NCBI GenBank assembly: GCA_030017355.1
Contig: JASEIR010000116.1
Location: 1 to 5,200, forward strand
DNA length: 5,200 nt
From: Actinomycetota bacterium
Lineage (GTDB): Bacteria; Actinomycetota; Aquicultoria; Aquicultorales; Aquicultoraceae
Reading direction: 5' to 3'
In this document: positions 1 to 5,200 of the stretch, one piece after another
How the letters are laid out: each line of letters opens with the position of its first letter
Position numbering within the stretch: the stretch's first letter is position 1
The notes under the pieces: model-generated
Seen by the model: only the letters and a program-made list of their open reading frames with translations
Databases searched by the model: none
Told to the model about the DNA's origin: nothing
Translations under genes and position numbers: made by a program

Positions 1-27
1 CTCAAATCTCAATAATGTTTTAGCGGT

Positions 28-53
28 GGTCTGCGGTCTGCGGTCGACGGTCG
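28..53 (+). repeat. GC-rich heptanucleotide tandem repeat
   Basis: The heptamer GGTCTGC occurs twice in a row, followed by GGTCGAC and a partial GGTCG, giving about 3.7 copies of a 7-bp unit. The repeat ends directly in a run of five T (54-58). It is much more GC-rich than the AT-rich leader after it. No reading frame with a ribosome-binding site covers it. It resembles short tandemly repeated intergenic elements known from several bacterial lineages, but I cannot assign it to a named family. A related heptad pattern lies near the other end of the window on the opposite strand. Confidence 0.8.
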
Positions 54-80
54 TTTTTACTCTGGACCCTGGTTTTTGAT

Positions 81-109
81 TTGCTTTTTATCCACGCGTC
101 TAGTTTAAT
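81..109 (+). promoter_or_regulatory. candidate promoter of the UPF0182 gene
   Basis: TTGCTT (81-86) and TTTAAT (104-109) are separated by exactly 17 bp. The -10 box matches the TATAAT consensus at five of six positions, but the -35 box keeps only the TTG. Transcription would start near 116, leaving a leader of about 90 nt before the TTG start. The alternative TATAGAT at 112-118 has no good -35 partner. Apart from this and the short inverted repeats near the start codon, 54-193 shows no gene or RNA that I recognise. This is a weak call from spacing and one good box. Confidence 0.3.
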
Positions 110-177
110 AGTATAGATACAAGCACTAGCAAAATATTTCCAATGCTTTCCAAACTAACTTCATCAACCGTAGGCTG

Positions 178-210
178 AATTCTAAAAGAATTTAAGGAGG
201 CAGCTGCCTT
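178..210 (+). promoter_or_regulatory. RBS with flanking hairpin and start-site palindrome
   Basis: A strong Shine-Dalgarno AAGGAGG (194-200) lies 8 nt before the TTG start at 209 and decides that start. Just upstream, AATTC (178-182) and GAATT (188-192) form a 5-bp stem with a TAAAA loop. Overlapping the Shine-Dalgarno, AGGCAGCTGCCT (198-209) is a perfect 12-bp palindrome that takes in its last three bases and the first base of the start codon. In RNA it could fold into a 4-bp stem with an AGCU loop, plus a G-U pair from 197 to 210. It could be a DNA operator, a translational control element, or chance. Confidence 0.5.
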
Positions 211-2947
211 GGGTAGAAGAAGGATAAATTTAATCATTCTTTTCGTATTTATCGCCTTTTTTATCCTTATTAATTTCTCTAGATCACTTGTAACACTGCT
301 TACCGACTGGTGGTGGTTCAAGCAGGTCGGCTACTCGGCTGTATTCCTTGGCATACTTAAGCTAAAAATACTTACAGGCGCTATTTCAGGATTCATCTTT
401 TTTATATTTTTATACTCAAACTTGCTGATTGCCAAAAAGCTGGCTCCGCCTTTTCCTTACTGGTACGGATCTCAGGAAAGCCCGCTGTATAACATTCTAA
501 GATTCATAAAATCACCTGCTTTCATGCGGTTCTTTAATCTAGTTTTACTTACAGTTGCGCTCATTGCTGCCCTGGGCATTGGAGTTTCCACATCTACATA
601 CTGGGATGTTGTTTTAAAATACATAAACCAGACAGCATTTGGAGTAAAAGATCCTGTTTTTGGGCTTGATATCTCATTTCATATGTTTTCCATACCCTTC
701 TTTAGAGGTCTGGCAAGGATAGGTCTCCAAGCCCTGATTATAGCAATCATATTGACCGGGCTACTTCACTGGATTAATGGAGGGATAACCTTCCGCAATG
801 GAACCGCCAGTTTCAGCCCCCGCACCAAAGCTCACCTATCAGTTTTACTCGGGTTATTATTTGTCCTAATAGGCATATCATACAAGCTAAGTACTTATAA
901 CCTTTTACAGTCAGGCACCGGCGTGATCTACGGTGCCGGATATACCGATATCCATGCTAAGCTACCTGCCCTTAACATATTGTTTTATTCATCACTTATT
1001 GCCGGCGTTTTATCCTTGGTTAATATTTACTTCAGGGGATGGAAGCTACCTGCTGGAAGCTTAGCTTTTATAATAGCTATGAGTATTCTTGCTGGGAGCA
1101 TCTATCCCGCTATTGTTCAGCAATATGTCGTCTCTCCAAATGAGATAGAAAAAGAAACGCCATATATAAAGCAAGCTATCAAGTTCACTAATCTGGCCTA
1201 TGGATTGGATAAAATCAAGGAGAAACCTTTTTCTGCAGAGCAAGCACTCGATAAGACAGCTATTAGAAATAACAAGCAAACAATTGATAACATAAGGCTT
1301 TGGGATTGGAAACCGCTAGAGAAAACATTTAAGCAAATACAAAGCATTCGCCTTTACTATGACTTTATGGATGTGGATGTAGATCGCTACCTTATAGATG
1401 GTGACTATCGTCAGGTAGCGGTATCGGCACGCGAGCTTAATACTAATGACCTCCCTGACAACGCTAAGACCTGGGTAAACCAGCACTTGGTTTATACTCA
1501 TGGTTACGGAGTTATTGCAAATAAAGTAAATGAGTTTACTGATGATGGCTTGCCGAACCTAATTATTAAAGACATACCACCCAAGACAAGCATTCCAAAT
1601 CTTAAGATCAAAAGGCCTGAGATTTACTTCGGAGAGGCTACGGATAACTACATCATAGTGCACACAAAAACACGTGAATTTGATTACCCGATGGGAAATG
1701 AAAATAAATACACGAAATACGAGGGAAAAGACGGGGTGAAACTCGGCAGTTTCTTTAAGGAAGCAGCTTTTGCATTCCGCTTTAGTAGTTTAAAGCTCTT
1801 GCTATCAAGTGCAATTACAGACAATAGCCGCATAATCTTTAATAGGAACGTAGTTGACCGAGCAAACACCATTGCGCCGTTTCTGTCATATGAAAACGAC
1901 CCCTATATTGTAATCGATGAAGGAAAGCTTTACTGGATAATTGATGGTTTCACCAGCGAGAAGGGCTATCCCTATTCAGAGCCTTTTGACGGAGAGAATA
2001 ACTATATAAGAAATTCTGTAAAGGTAGTTGTCGATGCTTACAATGGTGACGTTAACTATTATGTCTTTGATAAAAAAGATCCAGTCATCCAAACCTATCG
2101 AAAAGCATTCCCCGGTCTTTTTAAAGACAGCTCTGAAATGCCAGCAGGTTTGGCTAAACACATCCGCTACCCAGAATCGCTATTTGTAATTCAGAGTAAT
2201 ATGTATACAACCTTTCACATGAAAGATCCGCAGGTTTTTTATAACAAGGAAGACCTCTGGAACATACCCAAGGAAATAGTTGAAGGAAAAGAAGCCGATG
2301 TTGAACCATATTACATGGTTATAAAGCTTCCTGGTGAAGAAAAGGAAAAGTTCATGATGATGACGCCGTTTACGCCAGTCAAGAAAAGCAATATGATTGC
2401 CTGGATGGCAGCCAAATGCGAACCGGAAGAATACGGCCAGATCTTGGTTTACAGATTCCCGAAGCAGAAATTAATATATGGACCTATGCAAATCGAGGCC
2501 CGAATTGATCAGACACCAAATATATCGCAAGAGCTTACCCTCTGGAACCAAAGGGGCTCAAGGGTCATACGGGGCAACTTGTTTGTAATACCAATAGAGG
2601 ATTCTTTGCTCTATGTGGAACCACTCTATTTGCAATCAGAACAGACCGAGCTGCCAGAGCTAAAAAGAGTAATTGTTGCCTATGGATCGAAGATCGTTAT
2701 GGAAAACAACCTTGAATCAGCGCTGGAGGAAATCTTCGGTAAAAGTGGGGCTCCTGCTAAGCCATATGCACCCAAACCCACCAGTGAGTTGACACCCAGC
2801 TCTATTAAAGAGCTTATTGAAAAAGCTTCAAGTCAGTTTGAAGCTGCACAGAATAACTTACGTGAAGGAAACTGGGCAGGCTACGGCGAGGAGATGAACA
2901 ACCTGCAAGACACACTGGCCCGATTAAAAGAGCAGGTGTCAAAATAG
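209..2947 (+). CDS. UPF0182 family membrane protein (COG1615-type)
   Basis: This 912-residue protein has the length and architecture of the UPF0182 family (about 900-1000 residues), whose biochemical function I do not know to be established. It starts at TTG 209 behind AAGGAGG and opens with a basic MGRRR followed by a hydrophobic helix. Seven membrane segments are visible, roughly at residues 7-24, 53-75, 107-126, 170-188, 208-224, 255-274 and 283-304. With the basic N-terminus inside, an odd number of helices puts the large domain (about 310-845) outside the cytoplasm. Recognisable family stretches include TDWWWFKQVGY (32-42), NEIEKETPYI (311-320), YTHGYGV (429-435), IYFGE (472-476), the block at 758-808 containing QELTLWNQRGSRVIRGN, and a polar tail with NWAGYGEEM (888-896). 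A Pro/Ala-rich linker (847-863) precedes a helical, coiled-coil-like tail (865-911). Cys737 appears to be the only cysteine, which suits an extracytoplasmic domain. The gene looks intact. It stands alone on its strand and converges on the transporter gene. Confidence 0.93.
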   Translation: MGRRRINLIILFVFIAFFILINFSRSLVTLLTDWWWFKQVGYSAVFLGILKLKILTGAISGFIFFIFLYSNLLIAKKLAPPFPYWYGSQESPLYNILRFIKSPAFMRFFNLVLLTVALIAALGIGVSTSTYWDVVLKYINQTAFGVKDPVFGLDISFHMFSIPFFRGLARIGLQALIIAIILTGLLHWINGGITFRNGTASFSPRTKAHLSVLLGLLFVLIGISYKLSTYNLLQSGTGVIYGAGYTDIHAKLPALNILFYSSLIAGVLSLVNIYFRGWKLPAGSLAFIIAMSILAGSIYPAIVQQYVVSPNEIEKETPYIKQAIKFTNLAYGLDKIKEKPFSAEQALDKTAIRNNKQTIDNIRLWDWKPLEKTFKQIQSIRLYYDFMDVDVDRYLIDGDYRQVAVSARELNTNDLPDNAKTWVNQHLVYTHGYGVIANKVNEFTDDGLPNLIIKDIPPKTSIPNLKIKRPEIYFGEATDNYIIVHTKTREFDYPMGNENKYTKYEGKDGVKLGSFFKEAAFAFRFSSLKLLLSSAITDNSRIIFNRNVVDRANTIAPFLSYENDPYIVIDEGKLYWIIDGFTSEKGYPYSEPFDGENNYIRNSVKVVVDAYNGDVNYYVFDKKDPVIQTYRKAFPGLFKDSSEMPAGLAKHIRYPESLFVIQSNMYTTFHMKDPQVFYNKEDLWNIPKEIVEGKEADVEPYYMVIKLPGEEKEKFMMMTPFTPVKKSNMIAWMAAKCEPEEYGQILVYRFPKQKLIYGPMQIEARIDQTPNISQELTLWNQRGSRVIRGNLFVIPIEDSLLYVEPLYLQSEQTELPELKRVIVAYGSKIVMENNLESALEEIFGKSGAPAKPYAPKPTSELTPSSIKELIEKASSQFEAAQNNLREGNWAGYGEEMNNLQDTLARLKEQVSK

Positions 2948-2958
2948 CTGTGCTAAAC

Positions 2959-4605
2959 CTAATCAAACGCTGGCTCGTCTTCTGACCTCAGCTGTGCCTG
3001 CTCTGCCAATAGCTCAACTCCTGCTTCTTGCATCTTTGGACGCTCAGCGTGGCTCTTTCGAAGAGCAATCTCCTGCATGAAGAACATAAAGAAAATGCTG
3101 GCCGCCATTAAAAATGTGGCAACGTAATATATGCCAGTGATACTATCAGAGAGAGCCAAGCGTAGATCACCCATCAACATGGCAAACGGTTGCTGGGCTA
3201 CCACTGGTAACTTTGCAGCAACGGCCTTCATTCCGCCCCCAACCTTAATCATTTTTTCGGGATTCTTTAAACCCTCAAGGATAGGAGCTGGGAGCATTTT
3301 CAATATTTGGGCATGTTTTGCCACCAATTCTCCCATCTCAGTTTTTAGATTGTTATTCATAAGACTTCCCATAATAGCAACTCCAACAGTGCTTCCTATT
3401 GAGCGGAAGAACTGTGTTGCTGCTGTAACAACCCCAATCCTGCTATGCGGGAAGGCATTTTGCACTGCAATTGTAAATAAAGGCATTGTTACTCCAAGGC
3501 CTGCTCCAATAAGAATCATGTCCCTTACAACCTCGGCATTTTTGGTATCCACATTCATGATTGACAGGAGGTACATGCCCAATGTAGCAAGTGATAAGCC
3601 TACAATGCCTAGGATTTTATATTTTCCGGTGCGTGAAATTATCTGACCTGAAATGGTGCTTGAGACAACCATCCCCATCATCATAGGAAAAAGCAAAAGC
3701 CCTGAGTTGGTCGCAGTTCTTCCAATAACACCTTGGATAAATATAGGAATATAGGCAATCGTTCCAAACATACCCATTGCAGTGATAAATATAATAACTA
3801 TGGATACGCTAAAAATCCTGTTTCGGAATAAATCAAGCGATATGATTGGCTCTTTGGCTTTACTTTCTATAAAGAGAAATGTTAAAGCCATAACAGCTGA
3901 GAATATAAAAAGCCCTATGATGCGCGTTGAATCCCATGCATATGTCGAGCCACCCCAGACTAGAGCTAGCAATAGCGGAATAATGCCAGCTAATAAAACA
4001 GCAGACCCCCACCAATCAATCGATCTTTTCTCATGCCGCTTAATGATGGGCATGGTTTTGCTAAGAACCAAAACAGCTAAAACCCCGACTGGAATATTAA
4101 TATAGAAGTTCCAGCGCCAGTTCATATGGTCTGTAATATAGCCTCCAGTAAGCGGACCTAGTATGCTTGCCAACCCAAATACAGCTCCAATAACCCCCTG
4201 CCACTTACCACGCTCTGCCGGTGGAAAAATATCGCCAATGATGGTCATAGCATTGGCCATCATTGCGCCAGCACCAATACCCTGAATGCCACGAAAGGCT
4301 ATAAGCTGAGTCATGCTTTGCGATATTCCTGCCAGGGCTGAGCCAGCAATAAAAATACCAATTCCACCAATATAAAACCACTTGCGTCCATAAATATCGG
4401 ATAACTTGCCGTAGATAGGAATTGAAGCAGTTGAGCCAAGCATATATGCGGTAAAGACCCATGAAAGCATATCAAGACCGCCTAGCTCGGTGACAATTCT
4501 TGGCATAGCAGTTCCTACAATAGTTTGGTCAAGTGCCCCAAGCAACATCCCAAAGACGACACCGACCATGATCATTAATTTTTGTCTCTTTGTAAGTGAT
4601 TCCAT
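2959..4605 (-). CDS. DHA2 (EmrB/QacA-type) MFS drug efflux transporter
   Basis: This 548-residue inner-membrane protein belongs to the 14-helix DHA2 branch of the major facilitator superfamily, typically proton-driven exporters of drugs or other amphiphiles; the substrate cannot be read from sequence. Family motifs are intact: LDQTIVGTAMP in helix 1 (25-35), motif A GKLSDIYGRK between helices 2 and 3 (66-75), ERGKWQG after helix 4 (131-137), motif C around GPLTGG in helix 5 (150-155), and WRWNFYINIP (163-172). About 14 hydrophobic segments can be counted, ending near 511. A loop of about 75 residues (417-490) separates helices 13 and 14, as is usual in this group, and the C-terminal tail is charged (512-548). 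I chose ATG 4605 because GGAGGG lies 3 nt before it and MESLTKRQ gives the usual short basic N-terminus. A TTG at 4650 would add 15 atypical residues. The AbrB-like gene upstream is in the same orientation, with a 179-bp gap. Intact, ordinary family member. Confidence 0.93.
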   Translation of the reverse strand: MESLTKRQKLMIMVGVVFGMLLGALDQTIVGTAMPRIVTELGGLDMLSWVFTAYMLGSTASIPIYGKLSDIYGRKWFYIGGIGIFIAGSALAGISQSMTQLIAFRGIQGIGAGAMMANAMTIIGDIFPPAERGKWQGVIGAVFGLASILGPLTGGYITDHMNWRWNFYINIPVGVLAVLVLSKTMPIIKRHEKRSIDWWGSAVLLAGIIPLLLALVWGGSTYAWDSTRIIGLFIFSAVMALTFLFIESKAKEPIISLDLFRNRIFSVSIVIIFITAMGMFGTIAYIPIFIQGVIGRTATNSGLLLFPMMMGMVVSSTISGQIISRTGKYKILGIVGLSLATLGMYLLSIMNVDTKNAEVVRDMILIGAGLGVTMPLFTIAVQNAFPHSRIGVVTAATQFFRSIGSTVGVAIMGSLMNNNLKTEMGELVAKHAQILKMLPAPILEGLKNPEKMIKVGGGMKAVAAKLPVVAQQPFAMLMGDLRLALSDSITGIYYVATFLMAASIFFMFFMQEIALRKSHAERPKMQEAGVELLAEQAQLRSEDEPAFD

Positions 4606-4608
4606 TTT

Positions 4609-4614
4609 CCCTCC
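4609..4614 (-). promoter_or_regulatory. start-deciding RBS of the MFS gene
   Basis: On the minus strand GGAGGG is followed by AAA and then ATG (4605-4603). The spacing is shorter than usual, but this is the only good Shine-Dalgarno in the area. It favours ATG 4605 over the in-frame TTG 4650 and the internal ATG at 4575, neither of which has a comparable site. Confidence 0.65.
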
Positions 4615-4680
4615 ACAGAGCCCATTTAGTATAACCTCGTGCAATAGCAAACTTGCAGGATTAGCAGCAAGCCATCTGCT

Positions 4681-4707
4681 AATATAACTACTATCTAACT
4701 AACGCAA
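4681..4707 (-). promoter_or_regulatory. weak promoter candidate for the MFS gene
   Basis: On the minus strand TTGCGT (4707-4702) and TATATT (4686-4681) are 15 bp apart, shorter than the ideal 17. The -35 box overlaps the GCAATGTA element at 4704-4711. A second possible -10 box, TATACT, lies at 4633-4628 but has no convincing -35 partner and would leave a very short leader. Co-transcription from the AbrB-like gene is also possible, because no clear terminator separates the two. Confidence 0.22.
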
Positions 4708-4740
4708 TGTAATTAGATTATTAGATTACTAGATATTGCC
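4704..4740. repeat. three 8-bp iterons bounded by inverted GCAATRT
   Basis: On the plus strand TAATTAGA (4710-4717), TTATTAGA (4718-4725) and TTACTAGA (4726-4733) follow each other without gaps, with consensus TWAYTAGA-like and at most two differences between any two copies. The block is bounded by GCAATGT (4704-4710) and ATATTGC (4733-4739), which are inverted copies with one mismatch. The same GCAATGTA octamer occurs on the minus strand in the leader of the AbrB-like gene (5060-5053). Such an arrangement in a promoter gap suggests a protein-binding array, possibly for the adjacent AbrB-like protein. The repeats are visible; the role is inference. Confidence 0.6.
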
Positions 4741-4784
4741 TTCCAGAAGCCTTAGACCAGGGCAGATTAGCTTTAAGCAACAGG

Positions 4785-5024
4785 CTAAAGATTTTCAATA
4801 CGGCTTATTAACTGTTCTATGCTTTGGGCCTTTTCAGTAAGATGCTTTACTAAGCGGCCAAGTTCTTCAGCTTTAACCATAAAAAGACCAGCACTATGCG
4901 GCCCGGCAAAGAAAAGTAGCTTATCTCCTGGGCCTATACCCGAGGCACGTCTGGCATCGGCTGGTATTGCAACCTGGCCCCTCTCACCCACGGTCGCTGT
5001 TCCGAGAAAGATTTGCTCGTGCAT
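4785..5024 (-). CDS. SpoVT/AbrB-type (MazE-like) DNA-binding protein
   Basis: This 79-residue protein is a swapped-hairpin AbrB-family DNA-binding protein, probably a dimeric transcription regulator in the cytoplasm. The domain covers about residues 8-53: ATVGERGQVAIPADARRASGI (10-30) is the classic first half, GPGDKLLFF (31-39) the second, and GLFMVKAEEL (46-55) the final strand. The tail (55-79) has hydrophobic residues at 3-4 spacing (L55, V59, L62, A66, I69, I73, I76) and probably forms a coiled coil, so it looks like a solo regulator rather than an antitoxin with a disordered toxin-binding tail. No toxin gene lies beside it in the window. ATG 5024 is the natural start; the Shine-Dalgarno AAGGG is weak and about 10 nt away. 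Base composition looks somewhat more GC-rich than the neighbouring genes. It is followed by the efflux transporter on the same strand, a plausible target. Confidence 0.88.
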   Translation of the reverse strand: MHEQIFLGTATVGERGQVAIPADARRASGIGPGDKLLFFAGPHSAGLFMVKAEELGRLVKHLTEKAQSIEQLISRIENL

Positions 5025-5028
5025 GCTA

Positions 5029-5061
5029 TTTCATCCCTTACATGAAAATTCATACATTGCC
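5029..5061 (-). promoter_or_regulatory. abrB-like leader: inverted repeats around RBS and start point
   Basis: Read on the minus strand, the leader contains GGCAATGTA (5061-5053), overlapping the predicted transcription start near 5056. Next comes the palindromic ATGAA-TT-TTCAT (5053-5042). Then TTTCAT (5047-5042) and ATGAAA (5034-5029) form a 6-bp stem whose 7-nt loop contains the Shine-Dalgarno AAGGG. The three ATGAA/TTCAT half-sites share bases. This could be an operator for autoregulation, as is common for AbrB-type regulators, or an RNA hairpin affecting translation. The repeats are seen directly; the role is inferred. Confidence 0.45.
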
Positions 5062-5063
5062 AC

Positions 5064-5092
5064 ATACTAACTTACCCTCTGGGATTTGTCAA
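5064..5092 (-). promoter_or_regulatory. sigma-70/A-type promoter of the abrB-like gene
   Basis: On the minus strand a perfect -35 box TTGACA (5092-5087) is followed after exactly 17 bp by TAGTAT (5069-5064), which keeps the key first TA and last AT of the -10 consensus. Transcription would begin near 5056, giving a leader of about 30 nt before ATG 5024. This is the best promoter in the window. Confidence 0.65.
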
Positions 5093-5104
5093 TAAGATAA
5101 ACAA

Positions 5105-5143
5105 GAGACGGGGGACCGGAGACGGGGGACCGGAGACGGGGGA
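5105..5143 (-). repeat. G-rich 14-bp tandem repeat (paired heptads)
   Basis: The plus-strand unit GAGACGGGGGACCG occurs twice perfectly (5105-5118, 5119-5132) and a third time over 11 bases (5133-5143). On the minus strand each unit reads as two heptads, GGTCCCC and CGTCTCC, which share the GTC core and terminal C of the left-hand repeat at 28-53. No gene covers it. It lies just upstream of the promoter of the AbrB-like gene. Confidence 0.85.
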
Positions 5144-5145
5144 TA

Positions 5146-5156
5146 GGCCTTCGGCC
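5146..5156. other. short GGCC-TTC-GGCC hairpin
   Basis: GGCC (5146-5149) and GGCC (5153-5156) pair perfectly around a three-base TTC loop, directly after the G-rich repeat. No T-run follows on either strand, so it is not a standard intrinsic terminator. The remaining bases to 5200 are AT-rich and show no gene, ribosome-binding site or convincing promoter. Confidence 0.4.
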
Positions 5157-5200
5157 ACAGCTATATCTGCACTTTAGAAAATAAATAGCCACCGATAATT

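Noticed and set aside
41..58. GC-rich stretch followed by TTTTT as an intrinsic terminator
   Set aside because: No stem with an adequate loop can be formed from the heptad repeat before the T-run; it is a direct, not an inverted, repeat.
3131..3646. 171-residue open frame on the plus strand
   Set aside because: It lies wholly antisense to the transporter, whose family motifs are unmistakable, and has no initiation signals.
4205..4462. 85-residue minus-strand frame inside the transporter
   Set aside because: An alternative frame of the transporter. The transporter frame is intact with motifs A and C, so no frameshift needs to be invoked.
4606..4650. N-terminal extension of the transporter from TTG 4650
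   Set aside because: It adds 15 residues not typical of DHA2 proteins and would place the good GGAGGG site inside the coding region; ATG 4605 directly follows that site.
4771..4790. Terminator after the AbrB-like gene (CTTTA...TAAAG around the stop codon)
   Set aside because: The stem is short with a bulge, it overlaps the stop codon, and no T-tract follows on the minus strand.
4785..5024. Toxin-antitoxin module
   Set aside because: The AbrB/MazE-like fold alone is not enough. The adjacent co-oriented gene is a transporter, and no toxin frame is seen before the window edge.
4819..5070. 83-residue open frame on the plus strand
   Set aside because: It is antisense to the AbrB-like gene, has no ribosome-binding site and resembles no known protein; a shadow of the real gene.
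5105..5143. Possible CRISPR array
   Set aside because: Repeats are 14 bp, directly contiguous, without spacers, and no cas genes are present.

Overview
The window is a moderately AT-rich bacterial segment. It has strong Shine-Dalgarno sites, a TTG start, and three real genes. The gene content (a UPF0182 giant membrane protein, a 14-helix DHA2 drug-efflux-type transporter, and a solo SpoVT/AbrB-type regulator) fits an anaerobic Firmicute such as a Clostridia/Peptococcaceae relative, or a deep Actinobacterial lineage. This assignment is inferred from family distribution and style; no rRNA or other phylogenetic marker is present.

Layout. Positions 1-208 hold no gene. They contain a GC-rich heptanucleotide repeat (28-53), a weak promoter candidate (81-109), and a short hairpin and 12-bp palindrome next to the ribosome-binding site of the first gene. 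A 912-residue UPF0182 family protein runs forward at 209-2947. It converges, with only 11 bp between stop codons, on a DHA2 major facilitator transporter on the minus strand (2959-4605). Upstream of the transporter, a 179-bp gap (4606-4784) carries three tandem 8-bp repeats bounded by inverted GCAATRT elements. A small AbrB-type DNA-binding protein (4785-5024, minus) lies in the same orientation as the transporter and has a good sigma-70-type promoter (5064-5092). The last ~110 bases are non-coding and hold a G-rich 14-bp tandem repeat (two diverged heptads) and a small hairpin.

How it may work together. The AbrB-like protein and the transporter are co-oriented. The GCAATGTA octamer at the predicted transcription start of the abrB-like gene recurs in the gap before the transporter, next to the 8-bp repeats. 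The simplest reading is an autoregulated AbrB-like repressor that also controls the efflux pump; this is inference. The UPF0182 protein has no visible functional link to the other two.

No mobile element, CRISPR array, RNA gene or clear new multi-gene system is visible. The most interesting signals are regulatory and repetitive: the candidate operator array, the palindrome over the UPF0182 start, and the related heptad repeats in opposite orientation at the two ends of the window.
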